Origin: an uncultured Bartonella sp.
Lineage (GTDB): Bacteria; Pseudomonadota; Alphaproteobacteria; Rhizobiales; Rhizobiaceae
Direction of reading: 5' to 3'
Assembly: GCA_946478665.1 (NCBI GenBank)
Contig: CAMLCZ010000002.1
Span: 1 to 64,000 of the forward strand
Length of the DNA stretch: 64,000 bases
Below the pieces are notes generated by a model that saw nothing but the letters and a program-made list of their open reading frames with translations, did no database searches and was not told the origin of the DNA. Below are positions 38,413 through 48,141 of this stretch, piece by piece; the stretch's first letter is position 1, and each line of letters begins with the position of its first letter. The translations under genes were made by a program, and so were the position numbers.

Positions 38413-39960
38413 TTAGCCACATATCAAATTCTGCAATATTGACGGGATTTGCGTTATCAAATCATCGGCTATTGCCCCAATGCCTGCCTGTCGCCCACAT
38501 TCTGCATGTATCCAATTACCGGCACATACGGCCTCATATACTGGCATACCTTGTGCCAACAGGCCTCCCAATATCCCTGAGAGAACATCACCAGAGCCAG
38601 CAGTCGCTAAAAATGGTGTGCCGTTAACTGTTATAGATAACCGATCGTCAGGTGACGCTATCATGCTATCAGCCCCCTTATAAACAACGGTTGCCCCACT
38701 TTTTAAGGCTGCTTCCCGTGCTTTATCAATACGAGGATTATTCGACTTTAATGCAATATCAGGAAAAATACGTCTGAATTCACCCTCATGTGGGGTTAAT
38801 ACAACTTTCACCGTTGACTGCTTGATAAGCTCGAATATTTCATCAGTTTTATCGGCTATAGCCGTTAATGCATCAGCATCAAGAACGATTGTCTCGATAC
38901 AATCCTGCTTTGAAAGGATGGTTTTAATGAGGGTAAAAGCTCTATCCATCGCACCAAAACCGGGTCCAAGCACTGCCGTTTTCACTTTTCTTTGCTGAAA
39001 AAAAGACAGAACATCAGCGTTTGACCCCATTTCTTTTAACATAACGCTTGTAAGATGACTTTCATGAACGGACAAAGCATCTTGCGGTGAAAGAATTGTG
39101 ACAAGACCTGCTCCGCTACGTGCTGCCGCATATGCCGCCAACCGAGCAGCACCCGTCATGATTGAGGGGCCGGAAAAAACAACAACATGTCCTTTACTAT
39201 ATTTATGCATATCATAATCAAGAACGGGCCAATCATGCAGCCACATTTTTGGCAAATTTACGCTAGTATTGGGACAGATATTCTTCAACACATCGGACAT
39301 TATGCCAATATCCCGTAAAATAATATCTCCACAATATGCTCTTGCTGGATAACAGACATGCCCCGGTTTCAGTCTGAAAAAAGTCACCGTATAGGTTGCC
39401 TTGACGGCAACTGTATGAACCAATCCGTCGCGCCCAAAAATACCAGACGGTAAATCAATCGCAACGACAGGCGTCCCAGATGAATTTATCTTATTCACCA
39501 ATACTTCTGTTTTCTCGTCGAGACTACGATCAAGCCCTGCTCCATAAAGCGCATCAACAATGAGATCGAATTCACCAAAAACCAGCGCATCAATATTGAG
39601 CGTTGCACCGCTCCAATCTACAAATGCTTTATGTGCATCACTGCCAATACGAGGTTGACCAAACGAAAAGCATATTGCTTGATATCCTCTTGCCTTCAAA
39701 AATTCGGCAACAGCATAACCATCACCGCCGTTATTACCTGGTCCGCAGATGACAGCAACACGTTGTGCATTATTGTACTTCTCTAATATGACATTTCCCA
39801 CCGCCTGTGCCGCATTTAACATCAAACGATAGCTTTCATACCCTCCGCTTATGACCGCTAATTGATCGGCCTTTCCCATTTCTTTTGGCGTGAGCAACTC
39901 GAATGGAAGATCAGTATCACACAACCCATTAGTTGCATATTTTTTAATCAAATCGCTCAT
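38413..39960 (-). CDS. nnr: bifunctional NAD(P)HX epimerase / dehydratase
   Basis: A 515-residue fusion that repairs hydrated NAD(P)H. The N-terminal YjeF_N epimerase half has VAVICGPGNNGGDGYAVAEFL and PVVAIDLPSGIFGRDG. The C-terminal ADP/ATP-dependent dehydratase half shows VLGPGFGAMDRAFTL, VLDADALTAIADK, LTPHEGEFRRIFP and AGSGDVLSGILGGLLAQGM. I start at ATG 39960 (SDLIKKY); a GTG nine codons upstream is open but less likely. It is divergent from glnB. Confidence 0.95.
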   Translation of the reverse strand: MSDLIKKYATNGLCDTDLPFELLTPKEMGKADQLAVISGGYESYRLMLNAAQAVGNVILEKYNNAQRVAVICGPGNNGGDGYAVAEFLKARGYQAICFSFGQPRIGSDAHKAFVDWSGATLNIDALVFGEFDLIVDALYGAGLDRSLDEKTEVLVNKINSSGTPVVAIDLPSGIFGRDGLVHTVAVKATYTVTFFRLKPGHVCYPARAYCGDIILRDIGIMSDVLKNICPNTSVNLPKMWLHDWPVLDYDMHKYSKGHVVVFSGPSIMTGAARLAAYAAARSGAGLVTILSPQDALSVHESHLTSVMLKEMGSNADVLSFFQQRKVKTAVLGPGFGAMDRAFTLIKTILSKQDCIETIVLDADALTAIADKTDEIFELIKQSTVKVVLTPHEGEFRRIFPDIALKSNNPRIDKAREAALKSGATVVYKGADSMIASPDDRLSITVNGTPFLATAGSGDVLSGILGGLLAQGMPVYEAVCAGNWIHAECGRQAGIGAIADDLITQIPSILQNLICG

Positions 39961-40031
39961 AATAGAACCACCCAGAAACGCTTTCACAACGAGACTATAT
40001 CGTTTTTCATTATTTGTTAGTGAATATTAAC

Positions 40032-40047
40032 ATTCAATATATTGAAT
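40032..40047. promoter_or_regulatory. 16-bp palindrome between nnr and glnB
   Basis: ATTCAATATATTGAAT is a perfect palindrome about 40 bp upstream of the sigma-54-type promoter of glnB. Its AT-rich sequence does not match the usual NtrC site (GCAC-N7-GTGC). It may be an operator or a chance palindrome in AT-rich DNA. Confidence 0.3.
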
Positions 40048-40073
40048 TGTTCATTATTTTACATTTTTTTTAA

Positions 40074-40499
<426 letters not shown>

Positions 40500-40578
40500 A
40501 TGAGTCAGTCTGAATATCTAAGCTTGAAATTATTTCATTCTATGTAATGGTTATCTTAGTTTAATAAGGAAATATAAT

Positions 40579-41988
40579 ATGACAACTGCATCAGATGTCC
40601 TGAAACAAATAAAGGACAACGACATTCGCTTTGTCGATCTACGTTTTAGTGATCCAAAAGGCAAACTACAGCATGTAACGATGGATATTGCTGAAATCAG
40701 CGAAGATACATTTGCTGACGGCGTTATGTTTGACGGATCTTCAATCGCTGGCTGGAAAGCTATCAATGAATCAGACATGGTTCTCATGCCGGATCCAACA
40801 ACCGCCCACATTGATCCTTTTTTCGCTCAATCAACACTTGTTTTATTGTGCGATGTGCTCGATCCTATTTCAGGTGAATCCTATAATCGTGATCCACGTT
40901 CGACAGCTAAAAAAGCTGAAGCTTATTTGAAGTCATTGGGTATCGGCGATACTGTCAATGTTGGCCCAGAAGCCGAATTCTTTATTTTTGATGATGTTCG
41001 TTACAAAGTGGATCCATACAATACAGGTTTCAAACTTGATTCTAGCGAATTGCCATCAAATGATGACACAGAATACGAAACAGGCAATCTAGGCCATCGT
41101 CCACGTGTAAAAGGTGGCTACTTCCCTGTTCCTCCAATTGATTCTTGCCAAGACATTCGTTCTGAAATGTTGACAGCCCTCACCGATATGGGTGTTCGTG
41201 TTGAAAAACATCACCACGAAGTTGCTGCTGCCCAACATGAGCTTGGTATTCGTTTTGATACGCTTGTTCGCGAAGCCGACAAGATGCAAATTTTCAAATA
41301 TGCAGTGCATCAAGTTGCCAACACATATGGAAAAACCGCTACATTCATGCCGAAACCAATTTTCGGTGATAATGGATCTGGAATGCACGTTCATATGTCA
41401 ATCTGGAAAGATGGCAAACCAACATTTGCTGGCAATGAATATGCTGGACTTTCAGAGACCTGCTTATTCTTCATTGGTGGTATTATTAAACACGCCAAAG
41501 CAATCAACGCATTTACCAACCCATCAACAAACTCTTACAAGCGTCTTGTTCCTGGTTATGAAGCACCGGTATTACTTGCTTATTCAGCACGTAACCGCTC
41601 GGCTTCTTGCCGTATTCCATTCGGTTCTTCACCAAATTCAAAACGTGTAGAAATCCGCTTCCCTGACGCAACAGCCAATCCTTATCTTGGCTTCTCGGCA
41701 ATTTTGATGGCTGGTCTCGATGGTATTAAAAACAAAATCCATCCAGGCGAAGCAATGGATAAGGATCTTTATGATCTCCCTCCAAAAGAATTGAAGAAAA
41801 TTCCTACCGTATCCGGTAGCTTGCGTGAAGCTCTACAAGAATTGGATAAAGACCGCGCCTTCTTGAAGGCTGGCGATGTATTTGATGATGATCAGATCGA
41901 TTCTTTCATCGAATTGAAAATGCAGGAAGTTATGCGCTACGAAATGACGCCGCATCCAGTTGAATTCGATATGTATTATTCAGTCTAA
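40579..41988 (+). CDS. glnA: glutamine synthetase type I
   Basis: A 469-residue GSI that joins ammonia to glutamate. [17 protein letters not shown], the metal-binding [10 protein letters not shown], the ATP loop [16 protein letters not shown] and the glutamate loop NRSASCRIP are canonical. Tyr398 in LYDLPP is the adenylylation site, so GlnE control is expected. ATG follows AAGGA. It is co-transcribed with glnB from the sigma-54-type promoter and has a strong terminator. Confidence 0.98.
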   Translation: MTTASDVLKQIKDNDIRFVDLRFSDPKGKLQHVTMDIAEISEDTFADGVMFDGSSIAGWKAINESDMVLMPDPTTAHIDPFFAQSTLVLLCDVLDPISGESYNRDPRSTAKKAEAYLKSLGIGDTVNVGPEAEFFIFDDVRYKVDPYNTGFKLDSSELPSNDDTEYETGNLGHRPRVKGGYFPVPPIDSCQDIRSEMLTALTDMGVRVEKHHHEVAAAQHELGIRFDTLVREADKMQIFKYAVHQVANTYGKTATFMPKPIFGDNGSGMHVHMSIWKDGKPTFAGNEYAGLSETCLFFIGGIIKHAKAINAFTNPSTNSYKRLVPGYEAPVLLAYSARNRSASCRIPFGSSPNSKRVEIRFPDATANPYLGFSAILMAGLDGIKNKIHPGEAMDKDLYDLPPKELKKIPTVSGSLREALQELDKDRAFLKAGDVFDDDQIDSFIELKMQEVMRYEMTPHPVEFDMYYSV

Positions 41989-41998
41989 TAAAATAAAT

Positions 41999-42023
41999 CT
42001 GGGGGCTTCGGCCCCCTTTTTTG
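41999..42023 (+). terminator. glnA terminator
   Basis: The stem GGGGGC / GCCCCC with a very stable TTCG loop is followed by six T residues, 10 bp after the glnA stop. Confidence 0.95.
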
Positions 42024-42114
42024 TGCATATACAAAAATTGCCTTTTTCATGTCATTCTTTGCTTTTAGCATGGGCTTTCGATACACGCGAAATGTCAGTT
42101 ATTGAAGGTAGCAC

Positions 42115-42660
42115 ATGCGACGCATTTATTCCCTTTTATTAAGTTTCTCACTTCTTGCTGGTACTGGTATTGCGGCTAATGCACGGCCAGCCACAAATGC
42201 AGAAATCAAATTATTATCGGATTCAACACAAGCCTATGCAACGGCGCTTCAAACTGCAAATTTCGATGTGGTATTAAACGCAATTCCGCCACGCATTCTC
42301 GAAAAACTTGCTGAACAATCCAAAGTTTCAAAAGACCAGTTTCGCCAGATAATGGTGGATCAAATGAAACAATTGGCGGCTACATATAAGGTCGACAAAA
42401 TTACGATATCCCAGTCTCGAAAACGCTCTGGCGAATTTAACGACGGTACACCTTATTTTGTTATTCCATCAGAATTCATTATCACAGCCAACAACCAAGA
42501 CAAAAAGCGTGTTAAAGGTGAGCTGGTTGCGATTTTGGATAATAATCAATGGTATTTCGTAAGAGGCGACGATGCCACGACTTTAAGCACGATGACAGAA
42601 TTGTTTCCGGGCTTTGAAAAAATAAAATTAAGTATGCCAGAAGTATCCAACGCAAACTAA
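42115..42660 (+). CDS. exported protein of unknown function
   Basis: A 181-residue protein with a Sec signal peptide (RRIYSLLLSFSLLAGTGIAANA, cleavage near residue 23). The mature part is helical at first (ATNAEIKLLSDSTQAYATAL) and then strand-rich, ending with NNQWYFVRGDD and a short tail. I do not recognise the family with certainty. It resembles small periplasmic proteins with a nuclear-transport-factor-like fold in its general layout, but that is impression only. It stands alone between glnA and ohr. Confidence 0.8.
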   Translation: MRRIYSLLLSFSLLAGTGIAANARPATNAEIKLLSDSTQAYATALQTANFDVVLNAIPPRILEKLAEQSKVSKDQFRQIMVDQMKQLAATYKVDKITISQSRKRSGEFNDGTPYFVIPSEFIITANNQDKKRVKGELVAILDNNQWYFVRGDDATTLSTMTELFPGFEKIKLSMPEVSNAN

Positions 42661-42683
42661 CCCTACAATTTAATCGGATCGAT

Positions 42684-42734
42684 AAAAACGCCTGTCTCTT
42701 GATTTAGGAGAACAATTCCTTGAGGCAGGCGTTA
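42684..42734 (-). terminator. ohr terminator
   Basis: On the minus strand AACGCCTGCCTC pairs with GAGACAGGCGTT (one G-U pair) around a loop that contains a smaller AGGA/TCCT hairpin, and runs into TTTTTAT. It would end the ohr transcript; the plus strand has no T-run. Confidence 0.65.
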
Positions 42735-42814
42735 AAAATGTAAAACGAATACCGACCATAACTTTTCCGACCAATAGTCCAATTGGAAAACTCAGGATTG
42801 TACGGCTTTCTATC

Positions 42815-43240
42815 TTAAATGATATTCAATGTAACGTTTATATTGCCACGTGTTGCATGTGAATATGGACAAATTTCATTATGTGCAGTCTGGGCAACCA
42901 TTTCGGTTTGCTGCTTATCCAAGCCTTCCATATGGACATTCAACACAACTGCAAGCTCAAAACCGCCCTCTTTTCTTGGTCCAATTTCAACTTCAGCCTT
43001 AACAAAGCTTCCATCTAAAACTTTGAGCCCAGCTTTTGATGCGGCAAATCTGGTGGCAGATTCAAAGCAGGCGGCATAACCTGCCGCAAATAAAGTTTCA
43101 GGATTAAGTCCAACTGTGCCGTTGCCACCCATTTCACGTGGTTTTACGAGAACAGCATCAAGTGCGCCATCATCCGAACGAACATTACCTTCTCTTCCAC
43201 CATGCGCGGTTGCAGCTGTTTTATAAATTACATTCATCAT
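42815..43240 (-). CDS. ohr: organic hydroperoxide resistance protein
   Basis: A 141-residue Ohr peroxidase of the OsmC superfamily. The peroxidatic Cys58 is in AAGYAACFESA and the resolving Cys124 in CPYSHATRGN, with the conserved early Arg in GREGNVRSDDG. It reduces organic and lipid hydroperoxides using lipoylated proteins. No OhrR repressor gene is adjacent. Confidence 0.95.
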   Translation of the reverse strand: MMNVIYKTAATAHGGREGNVRSDDGALDAVLVKPREMGGNGTVGLNPETLFAAGYAACFESATRFAASKAGLKVLDGSFVKAEVEIGPRKEGGFELAVVLNVHMEGLDKQQTEMVAQTAHNEICPYSHATRGNINVTLNII

Positions 43241-43337
43241 GAAAACATTCTCCTCGAACTAAAGCACCCGACCGATTATGGATAAACCAGTACAAAGGCT
43301 TCCTTTTAGATAAGAGACTTGAATGGATAAACAATGT

Positions 43338-44135
43338 TCATTGTGAAATATTGTCATTAATCGCTGCAACGATCGCAGCAGCGGCATCAAAATTTGTTTT
43401 GTAATATTCTCTTCGGCTAAGAGCTTCGTGATCTTCACCCCAATGCTCAATGGTCCAATCTTCATCCAGATGCGCTAATTTCCAAGCCTTATCGAGATCA
43501 ATTTCTTTGCAGAACACTGCCAATGCCAATAGAGCAGAACCACTCAACGTTGTCATCGAATGAAGAGCAGCAAGACTGTAGGGTGATAAGATTTTGTCCA
43601 AAAAATTGCCGATTGATTGGAGCGAAGATTTCGGCTGCTCAATGTGAATTACACCTTCTGTCAGTATAAACGGCGCGTTGAACTTTTTGTGCGCCCAATC
43701 CAATATAGGATTCCATTGTGTATTTTGTCTGTCTGCCAATTCCCGCGGTGTATCTGCCCGATAGAATAACATATCATGGGCAATAAAGTTTTTTATATCA
43801 TCACGTACTGCATCTGGATTGGCTGCAATGCTATCCAAGACTGTATTGGCAAGCCGTGTTACTGGCATTTTCGCAGGATCAATCACGACATTCTGTACAT
43901 TGAATTCATCAGCGACAAGTCGTGCCAACTCGTAGTTAGGTAACACCAATTCATTGCGTGCAGGCGTTTTTACGACCTTTCCATCCAATACGACAGCAAA
44001 CCCGTTTTCCCTCTTAGTGACATCAGCCAATTGATAGAACTTTTTAGGCAACTCCCTTTTTGCCAATATTTGTGCTTTTTTTATTGGATCGTAATCTTCA
44101 TTATCCGTGTCAAGATTTTCAAGAATTTCACGCAT
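43338..44135 (-). CDS. ATP12-family F1-ATPase assembly chaperone
   Basis: A 265-residue protein with KKFYQLADVTKRENGFAVVLDGKVVKTPARN, typical of the ATP12 family in alphaproteobacteria and mitochondria. PVTRLANTVLDSIA, DMLFYRADTPREL and AVFCKEIDLDKAWKLAHLDED confirm it. In mitochondria it helps the F1 alpha subunit fold. It overlaps the upstream HAD gene by 8 bp (stop/start region), within the rluC-HAD-ATP12 unit. Confidence 0.93.
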   Translation of the reverse strand: MREILENLDTDNEDYDPIKKAQILAKRELPKKFYQLADVTKRENGFAVVLDGKVVKTPARNELVLPNYELARLVADEFNVQNVVIDPAKMPVTRLANTVLDSIAANPDAVRDDIKNFIAHDMLFYRADTPRELADRQNTQWNPILDWAHKKFNAPFILTEGVIHIEQPKSSLQSIGNFLDKILSPYSLAALHSMTTLSGSALLALAVFCKEIDLDKAWKLAHLDEDWTIEHWGEDHEALSRREYYKTNFDAAAAIVAAINDNISQ

Positions 44136-44802
44136 GGTCTTCTATTCCCAATAAATTTAACAGTTCTACTGGCTCATTTAAAACGACTTCAGCATCAGCT
44201 TGCATTAAAGCATCTGTCGTATGATATCCCCAAGATACACCTATCGCTTTTGCGCCCGCCTGTTTTGCCATTTGCATATCATATAAGGTATCACCAACCA
44301 CATAGGTATCAGAGGGCAAAACCCCTGTTTCGCTACAACTTTCCAATACCATTGCTGGATTTGGTTTCGACGGGCAATCATCTGCAGTCTTAATTGTGAC
44401 AAAGCACTTCAATTTGTATGCTTCGCATATTTTATCAATACCACGACGGGACTTTCCCGTAACCACACCAAGCAGAATGTCTTCCCTAACTTCCAATTTC
44501 GATAATAGATCGCGGATACCCGGAAAAAGCGGTTCTTGTAGTGGTATATCGTCAATTCCATTCGAGAAATTTTGTTTAAAACTGCTAACCATAGCGTTAA
44601 TCTCGTCATCAACAGGCCGTTGTAATAGGCGAGAGATCGCGACATCCAATGACAGACCAATAATATTCCGTATCTCATCAAAACTTGGCGTTTTATAAGA
44701 AAATTTGTCGAACACATTATTCATAGCGTTTTGTATAACCAACGCGCTATCAACCAAAGTTCCATCACAATCAAACAGCACAAGCCGCAATTTCTGTTGC
44801 AT
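44128..44802 (-). CDS. HAD-superfamily hydrolase, phosphoglycolate-phosphatase-like
   Basis: A 224-residue HAD phosphatase. Motif I is VLFDCDGTLVDS, motif II VVTGKSRRG, the lysine/motif III region KPNPAM and motif IV VGDTLYDMQMAKQAGA. A helical cap domain of type C1 lies between motifs I and II. The substrate cannot be fixed from sequence. It abuts the pseudouridine synthase gene upstream (shared base at stop/start), as in many rhizobia. Confidence 0.93.
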   Translation of the reverse strand: MQQKLRLVLFDCDGTLVDSALVIQNAMNNVFDKFSYKTPSFDEIRNIIGLSLDVAISRLLQRPVDDEINAMVSSFKQNFSNGIDDIPLQEPLFPGIRDLLSKLEVREDILLGVVTGKSRRGIDKICEAYKLKCFVTIKTADDCPSKPNPAMVLESCSETGVLPSDTYVVGDTLYDMQMAKQAGAKAIGVSWGYHTTDALMQADAEVVLNEPVELLNLLGIEDHA

Positions 44803-45785
44803 TAGTCCTGATCTCCATCAGCTTCATCGAAGGCTAATAGATTAAAGCTCTGCACCATATGCGGTGGAAGTGGGGCAACAATATCCAATATACCACCTGT
44901 TGGTTTCGGTATGCGAATACGTCTTGCATGCAAATGCAATCTGTTTTGTATTCCCCCTGGTAATTGCCAGTTGGTATCAGCAAAAAAATATTTAGGATCG
45001 CCAATAATCGGATGATCGATATATGCAGCATGTACACGCAATTGGTGGGTACGCCCTGTATAAGGTTCCATCTCTAGCCAAGATAAGATCTGACCTCGTG
45101 TGTCAATCACTCTATAGTGGGATACAGCATGATCGGAATCCGGTTCGCCGTGCTGGCATACTCGCATCTTATCTCCATCTGGTGTTGCTTCTTTGACCAG
45201 CCATGTGGATATTTTGTCTTCACGTTTTTTGGGTACGCCACGAACAAGCGCCCAATAAGTCTTCTTCGTCTCTCGTTCTCTAAAGGCAGCTGTTAGGGAT
45301 TGTGCAGCCCCCCTCGTCCGCGCAACGACAAGCACGCCTGATGTATCTCTGTCGAGCCTATGAACCAACCGGGGTTTTTCACCTTTTTTGTTGCGCCAAG
45401 CTTCAAGCATACCGTCCACATGCCTATTTACACCAGAACCGCCCTGCACTGCGAGACCAGCTGGTTTATTGAAGACGAATATCTTTTCATCTTCATAAAG
45501 CAACATCTGACGAAGAACATCAGAATCATCCTGTCCTCGAATTGTCTTTCCCGTTAGCGGAACAGTCCCCTTTTCATCGACCGGCAAAGGTGGGACACGA
45601 ATGGATTGCCCCTGTTCCAACCGCGTATCGGATTTGACCCTACCGCCATCGACACGTATCTGTCCAGAACGCAATAATTTTTGTAAATGGCCAAAGCCCA
45701 ATCCCGGATAATGTACCTTAAACCAACGATCGATGCGCATGCTGTGTTCATCTGCATCTACTTTTTTTATTTCAACACCAGCCAT
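44802..45785 (-). CDS. rluC: RluA-family 23S rRNA pseudouridine synthase
   Basis: A 327-residue enzyme with an N-terminal S4 domain (MRIDRWFKVHYPGLGFGHLQ, LRSGQIRVDGGRVK) and the RluA catalytic domain. HRLDRDTSGVLVVARTR has the catalytic Asp. GRTHQLRVHAAYI and HPIIGDPKYF follow. The C-terminal sequence and the S4 domain fit RluC of large-subunit rRNA; the exact target uridines are inferred. ATG 45785 has a strong AAGGAGA site. First gene of its three-gene unit. Confidence 0.92.
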   Translation of the reverse strand: MAGVEIKKVDADEHSMRIDRWFKVHYPGLGFGHLQKLLRSGQIRVDGGRVKSDTRLEQGQSIRVPPLPVDEKGTVPLTGKTIRGQDDSDVLRQMLLYEDEKIFVFNKPAGLAVQGGSGVNRHVDGMLEAWRNKKGEKPRLVHRLDRDTSGVLVVARTRGAAQSLTAAFRERETKKTYWALVRGVPKKREDKISTWLVKEATPDGDKMRVCQHGEPDSDHAVSHYRVIDTRGQILSWLEMEPYTGRTHQLRVHAAYIDHPIIGDPKYFFADTNWQLPGGIQNRLHLHARRIRIPKPTGGILDIVAPLPPHMVQSFNLLAFDEADGDQD

Positions 45786-45985
45786 TATAATCTCCTTGGC
45801 GCACCGTCTAACATTTACCAAAGGCAAAAGCGATATGCTTTATCACGCTCCGTTACAATCAGTTGCTAAAAGTGCCTAATACCGTCATAAATCTAACAGT
45901 AGCTTATATTACATAAACAATATAAAGATCTGATAAGTTTTGTGAATAAACCCTTTGGGACAATTGTGACATCGGAGGTATCAGC

Positions 45986-47824
45986 GTGTCGCTGTTTAAA
46001 ACTTACACTCGCGCAGTAAGCTATTTGATGACAGAAAAGAAGACTGTATTCATCATTTGCGCAGCCAATATTGCGATGGCAGCAATTCAGGTTTTTATTC
46101 CTAAGATTTTTGGTTGGATTGTTGATGATTTGTCATCAACCGCCCAAGCCGTTTCGCAAGGCACGACATTTTCCGCCGGTGATGCTTTTACCAATGTTAT
46201 TCCTTATCTCGCTCTATGGACCGGTCTTGGTATGTTCAGCATTATTGCGACTGTCATGGTGGATCGCGGTGCCGATAGGCTGGCACATCGCAGGCGTTTA
46301 GGGGTTCTAAGCGAAGCGTATCAACGCATCATTAATATGCCTTTGTCATGGCACCAAAAAATTGGCACCTCAAACGCCTTACACACGATGCTGCGTGCTT
46401 GTGAATCCATGTTTACAATGTGGCTGGAATTCATGCGGCAACATCTTGCTTCAATGATCCAGCTTGTCATCCTGCTCACCGTTGCAATCTGGACAGATTA
46501 CCGTTTGTCAATTGTATTGGTGTCGCTTGGTATTATTTATGTCATGATTGCCCGTTTGGTGATGTCAAAAACAAAAAACGGACAAGAATCTGTCGAGAAA
46601 TACCACCTTGAATTATTTGAGCATGTCACTGATTCTATTTCCAATGTTTCCGTTGTGCAGAGCTATAATCGCGGTGATGAGGAAAGTGCTCGTGTAAAAA
46701 GAAACACACAAAATGTACTCAAAGCACAATATCCAGTTTTAAACTGGTGGGCTCTTGCTGCCGGTCTTAACCGTATGGCGTCCACGATTACGGTTATCGT
46801 TGTTATCGTGCTCGGGGCATATCTTGTCAGCAAAGGCATTCTTAATATCGGTGACGTTGTCGCATTTGTGTTTTTCTCACAGATGATGATAGGGCAACTC
46901 GACCAGATTAGTAATTTTATCAATCTCATTGGTTCCAACCGAGCAAGGTTGGATGCTTTCTATGAAATGATGGATTCTACTATAGAGGCCGCGGAACCAA
47001 CGAACCTTCCTTCGCTGACAAATGTCAAAGGCGAAATTTGCTTTGATCATGTAACTTATGAGTTTTCCAATACAGGCCAAGGCGTATACGATATTTGTTT
47101 TGATATTAAACCAGGACAAACCGCTGCGATTGTTGGTCCGACAGGCGCAGGTAAAACAACACTCATAAATCTATTGCAACGCATTTATGATCCGGCAGCA
47201 GGACACATCACAATTGACGGTGTTGATACAAGAACTGTCAACCGTGAGTCACTTCGTCACGCTATGGCAACAGTTTTTCAAGATGCAGGACTGTTTAACC
47301 GTACAATTAGAGAAAATATCAGCATAGGCCGTCCTGATGCTTCTGAAGATGAACTCTATGAAGCAGCAAAAGCTGCAGCTGCAACAGACTTTATTATGGC
47401 AAAAAGCAATGGTTACGATACCAAAGTTGGTGAACGTGGCTCGCTACTCTCTGGAGGCGAACGACAAAGATTAGCAATTGCCAGAGCTGTGCTTAAAAAC
47501 TCTCCAATACTTGTGCTTGATGAAGCGACAAGCGCTCTCGATGTCGAAACTGAAGCGCGCGTAAAAGAAGCAATTGATACAGTCAGTCAAAACCGTACAA
47601 CCATTATCATAGCTCACCGCTTATCCACAGTCCGGAACGCTGATATTGTATTATTTATGGACCATGGCCACATTGTTGAACAAGGAAGCTTTGACGAATT
47701 GGCTGAAAAAGGTGGACGTTTTACTGCTTTATTGAAAGCTGGCGGACTTATTATCGATCATGCGCCTGCTAATGTCAAAAATGACAATATTATTGAGTTT
47801 CCTGAAAATTTAGCCAAGTCCTAA
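45986..47824 (+). CDS. ndvA: cyclic beta-1,2-glucan exporter
   Basis: A 612-residue half-ABC exporter: six-helix membrane domain (1-320) and ATPase (350-590). MPLSWHQKIGTSNALHTMLRA and LEFMRQHLAS match NdvA/ChvA/Cgt of rhizobia, Agrobacterium and Brucella closely. The ATPase shows GPTGAGKTTLI, LLSGGERQR and LVLDEATSALD. NdvA exports periplasmic cyclic glucans needed for host association. GTG start after CGGAGG. The C-terminus is about a dozen residues longer than usual, and its 3' end is repeated downstream. Confidence 0.93.
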   Translation: MSLFKTYTRAVSYLMTEKKTVFIICAANIAMAAIQVFIPKIFGWIVDDLSSTAQAVSQGTTFSAGDAFTNVIPYLALWTGLGMFSIIATVMVDRGADRLAHRRRLGVLSEAYQRIINMPLSWHQKIGTSNALHTMLRACESMFTMWLEFMRQHLASMIQLVILLTVAIWTDYRLSIVLVSLGIIYVMIARLVMSKTKNGQESVEKYHLELFEHVTDSISNVSVVQSYNRGDEESARVKRNTQNVLKAQYPVLNWWALAAGLNRMASTITVIVVIVLGAYLVSKGILNIGDVVAFVFFSQMMIGQLDQISNFINLIGSNRARLDAFYEMMDSTIEAAEPTNLPSLTNVKGEICFDHVTYEFSNTGQGVYDICFDIKPGQTAAIVGPTGAGKTTLINLLQRIYDPAAGHITIDGVDTRTVNRESLRHAMATVFQDAGLFNRTIRENISIGRPDASEDELYEAAKAAAATDFIMAKSNGYDTKVGERGSLLSGGERQRLAIARAVLKNSPILVLDEATSALDVETEARVKEAIDTVSQNRTTIIIAHRLSTVRNADIVLFMDHGHIVEQGSFDELAEKGGRFTALLKAGGLIIDHAPANVKNDNIIEFPENLAKS

Positions 47825-47825
47825 T

Positions 47826-47856
47826 AAAAAAGCAGGTTATTGTGCCCGCTTTTTTC
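47826..47856 (+). terminator. ndvA terminator
   Basis: AAAAAGCAGG pairs with CCCGCTTTTT (one mismatch) around an 8-base loop, right after the ndvA stop. A second version of the same element lies 274 bp downstream. Confidence 0.8.
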
Positions 47857-47865
47857 GCCTACGGA

Positions 47866-47925
47866 TATTATCGCGATTTGACTATTAACAAGTGATTAAC
47901 TGCCTCTTCGTCCTTGCCACAATTA
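47866..47925 (-). pseudogene. decayed copy of the alaS 3' end
   Basis: On the minus strand this reads KDEEAVNHLLIVKSR and a stop, aligned with the true AlaS ending [14 protein letters not shown] and a stop 271-274 bp away. The stop codon is at 47868-47870. Flanking bases (CCTTGCC, TGCCTCTTCG, GATATTAT) also match. It is the inner half of a tandem duplication. Confidence 0.75.
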
Positions 47926-47929
47926 TGCT

Positions 47930-48098
47930 ATTCTCATTATCTCTACATTATTGAGCAAGGAAGCATCGATGAATTGGCTAAAAAAGTGGGAGGTTCACTG
48001 CTTTATTGAAAACTAGCGGAATTATTATCGCTCATGCCATCATTAACGTAAAAAATAACAACGTTATTATGTTTCCTGAAATTTTAGCTAAATTCAAA
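47930..48098 (+). pseudogene. decayed copy of the ndvA 3' end
   Basis: ACATTATTGAGCAAGGAAGC, GATGAATTGGCTAAAAAAG, ACTGCTTTATTGAAAACT and TTTCCTGAAATTTTAGC match the last 50 codons of ndvA at a constant offset of 274-275 bp. The frame is broken (stop in LLY, indels), so it is not translated. It is the second inner half of the duplication. Confidence 0.9.
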
Positions 48099-48100
48099 TA

Positions 48101-48131
48101 AAAAAGCGGGCTATTATGCCCGCTCTTTTTG
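48101..48131. terminator. alaS terminator (duplicated ndvA terminator)
   Basis: AGCGGGC / GCCCGCT with a 6-base loop, with A-run before and T-run after, works in both directions. It lies 11 bp after the alaS stop on the minus strand and is the second copy of the ndvA terminator. Confidence 0.85.
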
Positions 48132-48141
48132 TCTACTAATA